From positions 124,001 to 188,000 of the forward strand of contig NZ_FORS01000007.1 in NCBI RefSeq assembly GCF_900114065.1: a stretch of DNA of 64,000 nt. The letters run 5' to 3'. Below are positions 9,374 to 20,541 of this stretch, piece after piece; the stretch's first letter is position 1, and the number at the start of each line of letters is the position of its first letter. This stretch comes from Stutzerimonas kunmingensis (GTDB taxonomy: Bacteria; Pseudomonadota; Gammaproteobacteria; Pseudomonadales; Pseudomonadaceae). Made by a program: the position numbers and the translations under genes. The notes beneath the pieces were generated by a model that saw only the letters and a program-made list of their open reading frames with translations, was not told the origin of the DNA and did not search any database.

Positions 9374-9402
9374 GCGGAACGCAGTCGCGGGGTACGTTCC
9401 GC
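9374..9402 (-). terminator. Hairpin downstream of trpS
   Basis: An 8-bp inverted repeat, GCGGAACG/CGTTCCGC, has a 13-base loop. It lies 15 bp past the trpS stop. No T-run follows on the minus strand, so this is a weak candidate for a terminator or mRNA-end structure. Confidence 0.3.
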
Positions 9403-9417
9403 CCTGGCGGCAGCACG

Positions 9418-10776
9418 TCAGTCGACGAGCGTGGCCAGCGCCTCGCGTACCCGCAGCATGGCGGCATCGAGCGCTTCGGCGCTCTCATAATGTGGGCTGT
9501 CGGCGACGCATTCGTCGTCCAGCCACAGGGTGAATTGATCGCCTTCGTCCTCGCGAAGTTCCAGCGCGTCCGGCCCGCCGGCAATCAACCGCTGGGTCAG
9601 GCTGCCGATCGCCTTCGGGTTGCTCAACGGACGGGACAGCAGCAGCTCCTCGCCGTCGGGCGCAAAGAAACGAAAGCGGAACGCGCCGTCGGCCTCGCGG
9701 AAGCTGGCGAAGCGCGCCACCTTGCTGGACTTCTTCTTGGCTGGCGCTGCACTTTTAACTTCGCTACGGAAGTTGCGCAGGCCCACCGCTTCGCGCAGCT
9801 CACCAAGGAACGGCGTGGCGATTCGGCGCGCCTTGGCCGCGCCCGCCTGGAGAATGTCCTCCAGCTCGGCGGGCTTGGTGATCAGCTGGTGATACAGCTC
9901 GCGCGCCTCGCCCAGCTCGTTGTCGAGCAGCTCGAACAGGCGCTGCTTGGCATCGCCCCAGGCCAGCCCGTCGAGCAGCTCCTGGCGGAACGCATCCTGC
10001 TGCTGCGCGGTGGCGAACGCCTGGTAGAGGGTGAACAGGTGCGAGCTGTCGGGGTCCTTCGGCTCGCCCGGCAGGCGCGAGTCGGTGACGATGCGTGCGA
10101 TCGCGCCCTTGAGCTCCTTGGCGCTGCCGAACAGCGGAATGGTGTTGTCGTAGCTCTTCGACATCTTGCGTCCGTCAAGGCCGGGCAGCGTGGCGACGCC
10201 TTCCTCGATCACCGCTTCCGGCAGGGTGAAGAACTCACGACCGTGACCGAACAGATGATTGAAGCGCTGAGCAATGTCGCGGGCCATTTCCACATGCTGG
10301 ATCTGGTCGCGGCCAACCGGCACCTTGTGCGCGTTGAACATCAGGATGTCCGCCGCCATCAGCACCGGGTAGCTGTAGAGTCCCATGGTCACGCCGGCAT
10401 CCGGGTCCTCGCCGTTCTCGACGTTCTTGTCCACCGAGGCCTTGTAGGCGTGGGCACGATTGAGCAACCCCTTGGCGGTGACGCAGGTGAGCAGCCAGGT
10501 CAGCTCGGGGATTTCCGGAACGTCGGACTGACGATAGAAGGTCACGCGTTCGGCATCGAGGCCGCATGCCAACCAGGTCGCGGCAATCTCCAGGCGCGAG
10601 CGCTGGATACGCAGCGGGTCATCGCACTTGATCAGCGCGTGGTAGTCGGCCAGGAAATAGAAGGAGTCGGCGGCCGCGTCGCGGCTGGCCAGGATGGCCG
10701 GGCGGATCGCGCCGGCGTAGTTGCCCAGGTGCGGCGTGCCGGTGGTGGTGATACCGGTCAGGATGCGGGTAGTCAT
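9418..10776 (-). CDS. trpS: Tryptophanyl-tRNA synthetase with C-terminal extension
   Basis: This class I synthetase charges tRNA-Trp. The HIGH-equivalent TPHLG lies at residues 14-18 and the KMSKS loop in [10 protein letters not shown] near residue 205. With 452 residues it is about 115 longer than E. coli TrpS (334). The extra C-terminal part starts with a Lys/Ser-rich linker (around residue 345) and then shows an [20 protein letters not shown] beta pattern resembling the DUF1508/YegP fold, with an acidic tail. Long TrpS proteins of this kind are known in pseudomonads; the extension's role is not known to me. The alpha/beta hydrolase gene is just upstream. Confidence 0.95.
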   Translation of the reverse strand: MTTRILTGITTTGTPHLGNYAGAIRPAILASRDAAADSFYFLADYHALIKCDDPLRIQRSRLEIAATWLACGLDAERVTFYRQSDVPEIPELTWLLTCVTAKGLLNRAHAYKASVDKNVENGEDPDAGVTMGLYSYPVLMAADILMFNAHKVPVGRDQIQHVEMARDIAQRFNHLFGHGREFFTLPEAVIEEGVATLPGLDGRKMSKSYDNTIPLFGSAKELKGAIARIVTDSRLPGEPKDPDSSHLFTLYQAFATAQQQDAFRQELLDGLAWGDAKQRLFELLDNELGEARELYHQLITKPAELEDILQAGAAKARRIATPFLGELREAVGLRNFRSEVKSAAPAKKKSSKVARFASFREADGAFRFRFFAPDGEELLLSRPLSNPKAIGSLTQRLIAGGPDALELREDEGDQFTLWLDDECVADSPHYESAEALDAAMLRVREALATLVD

Positions 10777-10825
10777 GCAGTCATTCTCGATCGTTGAGCG
10801 CGGCGGAGAGGAGCAGGTTCGGGCA

Positions 10826-11452
10826 TCAAAGCCGCGGGGCTACCAGTTCCTTCAGTTCCACCAGCTTGCCATGAAAAAAGTGGCCGCATTCTGCCACTTT
10901 CAGCAGCTCATGGGGGTGCTGCAGCTGCGCGGAAAAGGTGTACACGGACTCGGCATCGATGACCTCGTCCTGCTCCGGCTGGATGATCGTCAGCTGGCAA
11001 TCGTCAGCCAACGACAGCTCGACGAGGCGCGACACTGCCGGCGCCACCATCATCAGCCGCTGTACCGCCACGCCCTCCGCGTTCAAACGGTGGGCCAGCT
11101 TGCCGGCGACGAACCCGCCGAAGGAGAACCCCAGCAGCGTCAGCGGCAGCTCCGGATTCTGCTCGCGCAGCCAACGCAGCGCAGCCTCGGCGTCATCCAC
11201 CTCGCCCTCGACCATGTCATGCGCGCCGGCGCTGCCGCCGACACCGCGATAATTGAAGCGCAGCGTGCTGTAGCCGGCGTCGCGAGCGGTGCGCTGCAGG
11301 GTCGAGACCACCTTGTTCAGCATGGTGCCGCCCTTGACCGGGTTCGGGTGGCAGATCAGCGCGAGCCCCGCCGGCTGCGATTGATCGAAGTACAGCGCTT
11401 CAAGGGTGCCGCAGGGGCCGTCGAGATTGAGGGGGGTTTCGCGTTTCAACAA
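10826..11452 (-). CDS. Alpha/beta hydrolase, YqiA/DeoC-unrelated small serine hydrolase
   Basis: This is a 208-residue cytoplasmic alpha/beta hydrolase of unknown substrate. The CHPNP segment near residue 35, the [10 protein letters not shown] segment, the nucleophile elbow GFSFGG (Ser) near residue 108, an acid in [10 protein letters not shown], and the catalytic His in CGHFFHG are all visible. The start is TTG at 11452, supported by GGAG at a proper distance. It lies 49 bp upstream of trpS on the same strand and is divergent from zapG. The family is often listed as a putative dienelactone hydrolase or esterase; the exact function cannot be told. Confidence 0.9.
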   Translation of the reverse strand: MLKRETPLNLDGPCGTLEALYFDQSQPAGLALICHPNPVKGGTMLNKVVSTLQRTARDAGYSTLRFNYRGVGGSAGAHDMVEGEVDDAEAALRWLREQNPELPLTLLGFSFGGFVAGKLAHRLNAEGVAVQRLMMVAPAVSRLVELSLADDCQLTIIQPEQDEVIDAESVYTFSAQLQHPHELLKVAECGHFFHGKLVELKELVAPRL

Positions 11453-11590
11453 AGCAGGAACTCCGTGACCTTGGGACGAGTCGACTCGTCTTGCTAACTA
11501 GCTGCCAATAACCGCCGCCTCGCGTCGCGGTATACAGAGCAGGTACGAGACGTTAACGTAAGCACAGCCGTTTATATAGAGGAAGGACTC

Positions 11591-12022
11591 GTGGAACAGA
11601 CCCTCGCGACCTGGTTGCTCCCGATCGTCGGCCTGATCGCCGGCATCGCCATCGGTTATCTGGTGGCACGCAGCAGCGCACCAAACCGCACACAGCGTCA
11701 GGTCGATGACCTGCAAGAGCGTTTCGACACTTATCAGAGTGAGGTGGTTACCCACTTCAACACCACCGCCAGCCTGCTGCGCAAACTGACCAACAACTAT
11801 CAGGACATTCAGGATCACCTGTCCGACGGCGCCAGCCGCCTCGCACTCGACGAACAGACCCGTCAACGCCTGATGGCCGCACTGCACAGCGAAGAGAACC
11901 ACGGCACTCGTGAGCGTCTCTCGTCGCCGGCCTTCACCGAGCCGCCGAAGGACTATGCGCCCAAGGGCGACGACACCCCCGGCACCCTGCACGAGAATTT
12001 CGGCCTGAAAAGCCGTCACTGA
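11591..12022 (+). CDS. zapG: YhcB/ZapG family (DUF1043) inner-membrane protein
   Basis: The 143-residue protein has one N-terminal transmembrane helix (about residues 8-26) followed by a coiled coil (about residues 35-95) and a disordered Pro-rich tail. YhcB in E. coli links cell division, envelope growth and lipid or peptidoglycan synthesis. The start is GTG with GGAAGGA upstream. It is divergent from the hydrolase gene and convergent with nadC. The sequence fits DUF1043 well through the LVARSSAPN and ASLLRKLTNNYQ segments. The symbol is by family. Confidence 0.88.
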   Translation: MEQTLATWLLPIVGLIAGIAIGYLVARSSAPNRTQRQVDDLQERFDTYQSEVVTHFNTTASLLRKLTNNYQDIQDHLSDGASRLALDEQTRQRLMAALHSEENHGTRERLSSPAFTEPPKDYAPKGDDTPGTLHENFGLKSRH

Positions 12023-12074
12023 CCGATCCGCCTGGCGCAGCCGCTGCGCCAGGCACCGCAACCTCTCCCCGCCC

Positions 12075-12923
12075 TTACTGCCGCAAGCGCATCGACAGAT
12101 CCACCGCCCGCACATGCTTGGTCAGCGCGCCGATGGAGATGTAGTCCACCCCCGTTTCCGCCACGCTGCGCAGCGTTTCATCGCTGATGCCGCCCGACGC
12201 TTCGAGCTTGGCCCGCCCCCCATTGATGGCCACCGCGGTGCGCATGTCATCCAGACTGAGCTCGTCCAGCATGACGATATCGGCACCTGCTAGTAGCGCC
12301 TGCTCAAGCTCGCCCAGACTCTCCACCTCGATCTCCACCGGCTTGCCCGGCGCGATGCGATGTGCAGCAGCAACCGCCTCGGCGATGCCACCGCAAGCGG
12401 CGATGTGGTTTTCCTTGATCAGGAAGGCGTCGTACAAACCGATGCGGTGGTTGTGGCAGCCACCGCAGGTAACGGCATACTTCTGCGCCAGGCGCAGCCC
12501 GGGTATGGTCTTGCGCGTATCGAGCAAACGCACGCCGGTCCCGTCGACCATGTCCGCGTAGTGACGACAGCGAGTCGCCACACCCGACAGCAGTTGCAGA
12601 AAATTCAGCGCACTGCGCTCGCCGGTGAGCAGCGCCCGCGCCGGCCCCTCGAGATGGAACAGCACCCGGTCAGCCCCGACACGGTCACCATCGGCAACCT
12701 GCCAGTGAACCGCAACGCGTGGGTCGACTTGGCGGAATACGGCGTCTACCCATGCCGTTCCACTGATCACTGCCTCCTCGCGAGTGATGACCGACGCATG
12801 CGCCAGCCGCTCGGCTGGAATCAACTGCGCCGTGATGTCACCACTGCCGACGTCCTCGGCGAGCGCGCGACGAACGTTGGCATCGATTTCTGCAGATAGA
12901 TCGGCAAGTGTAAGATTCGGCAT
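12075..12923 (-). CDS. nadC: Nicotinate-nucleotide pyrophosphorylase (carboxylating)
   Basis: NadC converts quinolinate and PRPP to nicotinate mononucleotide in de novo NAD synthesis. The 282-residue frame includes the [20 protein letters not shown] [18 protein letters not shown], the [17 protein letters not shown] segment, EVE, and the C-terminal EASGGI...DYIS phosphate-binding region. All expected active-site residues are visible. In P. aeruginosa this gene adjoins pilA-pilB; here the upstream neighbour is a DUF1631 gene across a 425-bp gap and no pilin gene is present. Confidence 0.96.
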   Translation of the reverse strand: MPNLTLADLSAEIDANVRRALAEDVGSGDITAQLIPAERLAHASVITREEAVISGTAWVDAVFRQVDPRVAVHWQVADGDRVGADRVLFHLEGPARALLTGERSALNFLQLLSGVATRCRHYADMVDGTGVRLLDTRKTIPGLRLAQKYAVTCGGCHNHRIGLYDAFLIKENHIAACGGIAEAVAAAHRIAPGKPVEIEVESLGELEQALLAGADIVMLDELSLDDMRTAVAINGGRAKLEASGGISDETLRSVAETGVDYISIGALTKHVRAVDLSMRLRQ

Positions 12924-13083
12924 GGCTGACTCCTGAAGATTGCGCGGAGTATAAAGGCTGATTGCTCGCTAACGCAGCGCCAACCTGCGCATCCCGGACG
13001 GGTATTCGAGAGGCTTTTTTTACCTCCCGGCGGAAAACCTGCGAGTATCTGTGAGCCAAGTCATGTCCAATGAAAAACCGGCC

Positions 13084-13110
13084 TTGGCATCGCAATCCGA
13101 TGCTTATAAT
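13084..13110 (+). promoter_or_regulatory. Strong candidate sigma-70 promoter upstream of the DUF1631 gene
   Basis: A perfect -10 TATAAT (13105-13110) is preceded by TTGGCA (13084-13089). The spacer is 15 bases, slightly short. Transcription would start near 13117 and give a leader of about 230 nucleotides. The nadC promoter on the other strand must lie between 12924 and about 13080; I could not assign it. Confidence 0.55.
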
Positions 13111-13116
13111 GCCCTT

Positions 13117-13348
13117 CAAGAATATTGACGCCACCGAAATGGCGACACCTTACTGACGAGGTGTCGTTGTAAAATCAGACCGCTCGGCTATGCTGCGCTG
13201 GATCCGGTTCGACAGAAGAAACCCGCACTAGATTGCGGGCTCGCCCGGAACCTTCCGCCTTGCCCTGCCGATTTGGTTACCCTTACAAGACGCTGTTTGA
13301 AGCTGGCGTTGTGACCGCCGTTAAGCAGGCGACCGCAGGAGAGTCTCG
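13117..13348 (+). other. Structured 5' leader of the DUF1631 gene
   Basis: The 425-bp gap between nadC and the DUF1631 gene holds no credible protein gene. It contains hairpin one, CGACACCT/AGGTGTCG (13143-13166, 8-base loop), and hairpin two, CCCGCA/TGCGGG (13222-13239). Hairpin two is flanked by a GGTTC/GAACC pair that would extend the fold. A clean AGGAGA ribosome site ends the leader. I do not recognise a named riboswitch or small RNA in it. Confidence 0.4.
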
Positions 13349-15604
13349 ATGCGAACCGATGCGAAAGTGGTGCACCTGAACAAGGCAGCCCCTGAGCACA
13401 AGCCTTCTTCACCAGCAGGCCGCCTGCCTGTGGCGCTCATCAGCGTGCGCGACAAGGCCGCCCAACAGCTGCGTCAGGCCTTGCAGTCGCTGTTCGACAA
13501 CGCCGATGACTCGCTCTTCGAAATCGCCGATCGTGCGAGCAGCAACGTCGAACAGAACGCGTTTTTCGAAGCCATGCGTGATTTGCGCATGAAGCGCCGC
13601 AACATCGAACGCGGCTTTCTGCAACAGCTGTTCGAAGCATTCGCCAAACTCAATCAGTATGAGATCGGCAAGCCGCCGGTGCTGGACAATGTGTCGTTCG
13701 ACAGTCTTTCACTTGTGCAGAACGATGAGCTGGAAGAGTCGGTAGCCGTCGACACCATGGTCGCGAAAGTCATGAGTCGTGCGGCTCAACCGCTGGGGCA
13801 CCTGACCACTCGTTTCAATGCGCTGATCAGCAAGAAGCTCGATGACAAGAGCAACCCGCTCGGCCCGCACGCACTCTGCGACTACTTCATCGAGGCCAGC
13901 AGCAGCCTTGGGGTAGAGATCAAGGTCAAGCTGATCATCTTCAAGCTCTTCGAAAAATACGTGCTCGGGGATATCGACCAACTCTATGCCGAAGCTAACC
14001 AGACCCTGGTCGCTGCCGGCATCCTGCCAGAGCTGCACTCCGCCCCGCCCCGCCGCCAGCAGCGCCCCGGCGCGCCAGCCGGAAGCCATGCACCATCAGC
14101 ACCACTTGGCCAGGCTGCACATGTCGACGAGGGACTGCAGGAAGCCGCATTCAGCGCACTGCACAGCCTGCTTTCAGAGCTCCGTGGTAGCAGCATGCTG
14201 CCGGCGCGCAACATCCCCAGCGATGCGATCCCGATCTCCAGTGGCGACCTCCTCCGCCTGCTGTCGCACATGCAGGCGCGCGCGCCGCAGACCGTCGACG
14301 AGTTCGATCTTCAGGAGCAGCTGGCCGGCCTGCTGAGCCGAGTCAGTGCCAAGACCGGCAAGTCCCGCGTGGTTGGCGAGATAGACGACGATGTGATCAA
14401 CCTCGTCTCCATGCTGTTCGAATTCATACTCGATGACCGCACCCTGCCCGACTCGCTAAAGGCCCTGATCGGTCGCCTGCAGATCCCGCTTCTCAAGGTC
14501 GCGGTATTGGACAAGACCTTCTTCAGCCGCGGCAGCCATCCGGCACGCCGCCTGCTTAACGAGATTGCCTCGGCAGCGATGGGCTGGGGCGATCAGGATG
14601 AAGCGCAGCGGGACAGTCTCTACCAGAAGATCGAGCAGATCGTGGCTCGACTGCTCAACGACTTCACTGACGATCCGGCCATTTTCTCCGAGCTGCTGGC
14701 CGACTTCCTTGCCTTCATCGGCGATGAGCGCCGCCGTAGCGAGCTGCTCGAGCAACGCACCCGCGATGCCGAGGAAGGCCGCGCCAAGGCCGAGATCGCC
14801 CGACAGGAAGTTGAGCGCGCCCTGAACCAGCGCTTGCTCGGCAAGACGCTTCCGGAAGTCGTGGTGCGGCTGCTACAGGAAGCCTGGAGCAAGGTTCTGC
14901 TGCTTACCTGTCTGAAACACGGCACCCAGTCCGAAGAGTGGCAGGCCGCCCTGGACACGATGGACGATCTGGTGTGGAGCGTTACCCCTCACGAAGACGA
15001 AGAATCGCGCGCACGCCTGCTGGAGCTGGTCCCGAGCCTGCTTAAAGCGCTGCGCGACGGACTGGTCAGTGCCGCCTTCGACCCTTTTTCCACCGGCGAC
15101 TTCTTTACCCAGCTCGAAGCGCTCCATGTCCAGACCCTGCAGCGCTTCCAGCAACCGCAGAGCGCTCCCAGCGAGGCGCCAGCGGACGACAGCACTTCAG
15201 CGGAGTCAGCGGCAACTCCGATAGCAACCACACCGGCAATGGTCGAAGTGGTCGACGAGATCGTCCTGCTTGCACCTGGCGAGAGCCGCGAGCAGGAACC
15301 GGAAATCAGCCTGCCGGATAACGATGTCGCGCTGGTCCAGGTCGACAATCTGCGCGTCGGCAGCTGGGTGGAGTTCCAGGAAGACGAAGAACACAAGCTG
15401 CGCTGCAAGCTGGCAGCGGTGATCAAGCCCACCGGCAAGTACATCTTCGTTAATCGCACCGGCATGAAAGTCCTGGAAAAGACCCGCATGGGCCTGGCGA
15501 CCGAATTCCAGCGCGGCGCCATTCGGCTACTCAACGACACCCTGCTGTTCGACCGCGCGCTGGAGTCGGTCATCGGCAACCTGCGCAAGCTGAAGAACAC
15601 CTGA
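13349..15604 (+). CDS. DUF1631 family protein
   Basis: A 751-residue cytoplasmic protein matching the DUF1631 family of gammaproteobacteria. It is mostly alpha-helical, with a low-complexity Pro/Ala/Arg linker near residues 230-255, a coiled-coil stretch near residues 465-500 rich in Glu/Arg, and a Ser/Pro/Ala-rich linker near 605-630. The last 90 residues (from VDNLRVGSWVEF) look like a small beta-barrel that may be PilZ-like. No full PilZ RxxxR-D/NxSxxG pair is evident, so c-di-GMP binding is only a suggestion. The start has an AGGAGA site 7 bases upstream. No established function. Confidence 0.85.
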   Translation: MRTDAKVVHLNKAAPEHKPSSPAGRLPVALISVRDKAAQQLRQALQSLFDNADDSLFEIADRASSNVEQNAFFEAMRDLRMKRRNIERGFLQQLFEAFAKLNQYEIGKPPVLDNVSFDSLSLVQNDELEESVAVDTMVAKVMSRAAQPLGHLTTRFNALISKKLDDKSNPLGPHALCDYFIEASSSLGVEIKVKLIIFKLFEKYVLGDIDQLYAEANQTLVAAGILPELHSAPPRRQQRPGAPAGSHAPSAPLGQAAHVDEGLQEAAFSALHSLLSELRGSSMLPARNIPSDAIPISSGDLLRLLSHMQARAPQTVDEFDLQEQLAGLLSRVSAKTGKSRVVGEIDDDVINLVSMLFEFILDDRTLPDSLKALIGRLQIPLLKVAVLDKTFFSRGSHPARRLLNEIASAAMGWGDQDEAQRDSLYQKIEQIVARLLNDFTDDPAIFSELLADFLAFIGDERRRSELLEQRTRDAEEGRAKAEIARQEVERALNQRLLGKTLPEVVVRLLQEAWSKVLLLTCLKHGTQSEEWQAALDTMDDLVWSVTPHEDEESRARLLELVPSLLKALRDGLVSAAFDPFSTGDFFTQLEALHVQTLQRFQQPQSAPSEAPADDSTSAESAATPIATTPAMVEVVDEIVLLAPGESREQEPEISLPDNDVALVQVDNLRVGSWVEFQEDEEHKLRCKLAAVIKPTGKYIFVNRTGMKVLEKTRMGLATEFQRGAIRLLNDTLLFDRALESVIGNLRKLKNT

Positions 15605-15614
15605 CAACCCCCAA

Positions 15615-15636
15615 GGGCATGCCGCCCGGCATGCCC
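15615..15636 (+). terminator. Hairpin downstream of the DUF1631 gene
   Basis: A perfect 9-bp stem, GGGCATGCC/GGCATGCCC, with loop GCCC lies 11 bp after the stop codon. It lacks a T-run. Confidence 0.4.
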
Positions 15637-15725
15637 GCCAGCCCTCCGCGCGGCAAAGCGCCGCACTTCGCGCTTGGCTTTTGACCCTGCACAGCTAGAA
15701 TGCCTGCATTCCATTCGAGGTGCCC

Positions 15726-15899
15726 ATGCCAAGCCGCCTGAAGCCCGAAGATCAGCAGCGCGTCGATGAATACCTCCGCGCCCCGCAACACCAGGTCGAG
15801 CGCCAGCCGTTTCGCCCCTGGCTTCTTCTGCTTGTGGTACTGGTCGTGGTGATCGGGCTCGGGTTATTGAGCCGCCTCTTGAGCCGCCTTGTGCTTTGA
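15726..15899 (+). CDS. DUF3094 family small membrane protein (57 aa)
   Basis: A short gene easily missed by length cut-offs. It encodes 57 residues: a charged N-terminal half (about 30 residues, rich in Arg, Gln, Glu) and one strong transmembrane helix (about residues 32-48), then a short Leu/Ser/Arg tail. The pattern matches the Pseudomonas DUF3094 family as I recall it. The start ATG follows a GAGGTG ribosome site (15717-15722), and the gene ends 53 bp before the dehydrogenase gene. A tail repeat, LLSRLLSRL, is notable. Function unknown. Confidence 0.8.
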   Translation: MPSRLKPEDQQRVDEYLRAPQHQVERQPFRPWLLLLVVLVVVIGLGLLSRLLSRLVL

Positions 15900-15952
15900 G
15901 CTCCGCTCGCCAGGCCGCCCCGCCGTTTCCCTTGCAGCTATGAGTCACTCCC

Positions 15953-17248
15953 ATGTCACATCGAGTCGTAATCGTCGGCGGTGGCGCCGGCGGTCTGGAG
16001 CTTGCTACCCGCCTGGGTAGAACCCTGGGCAAGCGTGGCAAAGCCCGCATCACCCTGGTCGACGCCAACCTCACACACATCTGGAAGCCGCTGCTGCACG
16101 AAGTCGCCGCCGGCTCCTTGAACTCGTCCGCTGACGAACTCAACTACGTCGCTCAGGCCAAATGGAATCACTTCGAGTTCCAGATGGGCCGCATGGCAGG
16201 CCTGGATCGCGCGAGCAAATGCATTCGACTGGAAGCGACGCGCGACGAGTTTGGCGTGGAACTGGTCCCGTCACGCGCACTGAACTACGACACGCTGGTG
16301 ATTGCCGTCGGCAGCACGACCAACGACTTCGGCACCTCGGGGGCTTCCGAGCACTGCATCTTCCTTGATACGCGCGAGCAGGCCGAGCGCTTCCACCGGC
16401 AACTGCTGAGCCATTACATGAAGGCGCATGCAGGCGAGGGTGCCTCGAGCAACATCAGCATGGCCATCGTCGGAGCCGGCGCTACCGGCGTGGAGCTGGC
16501 TGCAGAACTGCTGCACGCCGCCAAGGAGCTGGCGGCCTACGGCCTTGATGGCATCAAGCCGGAGGATGTAAACATCACCCTCATCGAGGCCGGCCCGAAA
16601 GTCTTGCCGGCACTGCCTGAGCGCATCAGCCAGCCGGTGCACCAGACACTGCTGGACCTGGGTGTCACGGTGCTCACAGGCGCCGCCGTCAGCGAAGTCA
16701 CCGCCGAAGGCCTGCACACCAAGCAGGGCGAGTTCGTCCAGGCCAGCCTCAAGGTGTGGGCCGCCGGGATCAAGGCACCCGCCTTCCTTCACGAACTGGA
16801 TGGCCTGGAAACCAACCGCATTAACCAGCTGGTTGTCCACCCGACACTGCAGAGCACGCGCGACGAGAACATCTTTGCGTTCGGCGATTGTGCCGCCTGC
16901 CCACAGCCGGACAGCGACCGCAATGTCCCCCCCCGCGCACAGGCAGCCCACCAGCAGGCCTCGATGCTGGCCCGCTCGATCCACAACCGACTGGAAGGCA
17001 AGCCGCTGCCGACCTATCGCTACAAGGACTACGGCTCATTGATTTCGCTATCAAGCTTCTCGGCAGTAGGCAATCTGATGGGTAACCTGACCGGCAACGT
17101 GATGCTCGAAGGCTGGCTGGCACGGATGTTCTATATCTCGCTCTACCGCATGCACCAGATCGCGCTGTATGGCATCGCTCGCACGCTGCTGATGATGCTT
17201 GGCGACAAGCTCAGCCGCACGACGGAGCCGCGCCTGAAGCTCCATTGA
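15953..17248 (+). CDS. ndh: Type II NADH dehydrogenase (NDH-2)
   Basis: A flavoprotein of 431 residues that would oxidise NADH and pass electrons to ubiquinone without proton pumping. The FAD-binding GGGAGGLELA motif is at residues 9-18, the NADH-binding GAGATGVELAAEL motif at about 174-186, and the FAD-closing FAFGDCAA motif near residue 305. The C-terminal about 70 residues contain an amphipathic or hydrophobic region (GYLA-like GWLARMFYISLYRMHQIALYG) expected to anchor it to the inner membrane face. P. aeruginosa has a comparable ndh in the same genome neighbourhood (PA4538). Confidence 0.93.
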   Translation: MSHRVVIVGGGAGGLELATRLGRTLGKRGKARITLVDANLTHIWKPLLHEVAAGSLNSSADELNYVAQAKWNHFEFQMGRMAGLDRASKCIRLEATRDEFGVELVPSRALNYDTLVIAVGSTTNDFGTSGASEHCIFLDTREQAERFHRQLLSHYMKAHAGEGASSNISMAIVGAGATGVELAAELLHAAKELAAYGLDGIKPEDVNITLIEAGPKVLPALPERISQPVHQTLLDLGVTVLTGAAVSEVTAEGLHTKQGEFVQASLKVWAAGIKAPAFLHELDGLETNRINQLVVHPTLQSTRDENIFAFGDCAACPQPDSDRNVPPRAQAAHQQASMLARSIHNRLEGKPLPTYRYKDYGSLISLSSFSAVGNLMGNLTGNVMLEGWLARMFYISLYRMHQIALYGIARTLLMMLGDKLSRTTEPRLKLH

Positions 17249-17255
17249 CGCAGAA

Positions 17256-17279
17256 AAGGCGCACCCCCGGGTGCGCCTT
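17256..17279 (+). terminator. GC-rich hairpin after ndh
   Basis: A 10-bp perfect stem, AAGGCGCACC/GGTGCGCCTT, with a 4-base loop starts 8 bp past the ndh stop. The stem ends in TT but no long U-run follows; it is a plausible terminator. Confidence 0.6.
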
Positions 17280-17309
17280 GAATGTGCCGAGAAGAAATCG
17301 CAGGCAATA

Positions 17310-17345
17310 AAAAAGCTGGATGTCCGCGAGAACATCCAGCTTTTT
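17310..17345. terminator. Bidirectional Rho-independent terminator between ndh and the tRNA cluster
   Basis: A 14-bp stem (AAAAAGCTGGATGT / ACATCCAGCTTTTT) with an 8-base loop has A/T runs on both sides. It lies downstream of tRNA-Lys on the minus strand and downstream of ndh on the plus strand, so it can stop both. Confidence 0.85.
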
Positions 17346-17366
17346 ATGCTTCCTGAGAAGCCCGTA

Positions 17367-17442
17367 TGGTGGGTCGTGTAGGATTCGAACCTACGACCAA
17401 TTGGTTAAAAGCCAACTGCTCTACCAACTGAGCTAACGACCC
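17367..17442 (-). tRNA. tRNA-Lys (anticodon TTT)
   Basis: A 76-nt cloverleaf read on the minus strand: GGGTCGT acceptor stem pairing with ACGACCC, D-arm, an anticodon loop CTTTTAA giving TTT, and a GGTTCGAATCC T-arm. The 3' CCA is encoded. It is the last gene of a three-tRNA cluster. Confidence 0.97.
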
Positions 17443-17447
17443 AAAAA

Positions 17448-17524
17448 TGGTCGGGGTAGGGGGATTCGAACTCCCGACATCCTGCTCCCAAAGCAGGCGC
17501 GCTACCGGACTGCGCTATACCCCG
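17448..17524 (-). tRNA. tRNA-Pro (anticodon TGG)
   Basis: A 77-nt cloverleaf on the minus strand: CGGGGTA acceptor pairing with TACCCCG, anticodon loop TTTGGGA giving TGG, T-arm AGTTCGAATC, and encoded CCA. It is 5 bp upstream of tRNA-Lys. Confidence 0.97.
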
Positions 17525-17533
17525 ATTGGAATT

Positions 17534-17609
17534 TGGCTCCGCGACCAGGACTCGAACCTGGGACCCAATGATTAACAGTCATTTGCTCTACCGACTGAGC
17601 TATCGCGGA
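17534..17609 (-). tRNA. tRNA-Asn (anticodon GTT)
   Basis: A 76-nt cloverleaf on the minus strand: TCCGCGA acceptor pairing with TCGCGGA, anticodon loop CTGTTAA giving GTT, T-arm GGTTCGAGTCC, and encoded CCA. It is the first gene of the Asn-Pro-Lys cluster. Confidence 0.97.
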
Positions 17610-17760
17610 ACAACTTCAATTCCAGCTCTTCAGCGTTACGTTACCGCCTCAGAGGCGCGCCATTTTACGGTTCCCGGCTCGCCTGTCAACCCCAAAAATG
17701 CGATTACTGACAACACTTTGCGTTCACCCGGCGGCACCCGCGAAAACGCTGCTCCAACGC

Positions 17761-17797
17761 GGCTACCTGGGAGGTGTGCTGCACCCCGCAGGTAGCC
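17761..17797 (-). terminator. Hairpin downstream of clpB
   Basis: A 9-bp outer stem, GGCTACCTG/CAGGTAGCC, encloses a second partial GGTG/CACC pairing. It starts 8 bp beyond the clpB stop on the minus strand. No T-run. Confidence 0.35.
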
Positions 17798-17804
17798 ACC
17801 CCGC

Positions 17805-20369
<2,565 letters not shown>

Positions 20370-20442
20370 GGATGTTCATCCTCATGTGAAGCAGGCCGGC
20401 GCCGTGACTCGCGCCATATACGAAACCTGCGAGATGCAGCAT

Positions 20443-20470
20443 AGATGAGGATGATTGTTGGAGATTCAAG
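20443..20470 (-). promoter_or_regulatory. Candidate sigma-32 (heat-shock) promoter of clpB
   Basis: Read on the minus strand, a perfect CTTGAA (20470-20465) is followed after 14 bases by CCTCATCT (20450-20443). The heat-shock consensus is CTTGAA-N13-17-CCCCATNT. Only one base of the -10 core differs. It lies about 75 bp upstream of the clpB start. Confidence 0.8.
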
Positions 20471-20541
20471 GCGGATGACATTGATACAGGTCATGCCAGG
20501 ACCGCAGAGTCATGGCTGACTTCACCGCTAGCGCGCCAATA

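Noticed and set aside
8163..10797. Long plus-strand open frames opposite zapE and trpS
   Set aside because: Both are shadows of well-conserved minus-strand genes and show the compositional bias of antisense frames.
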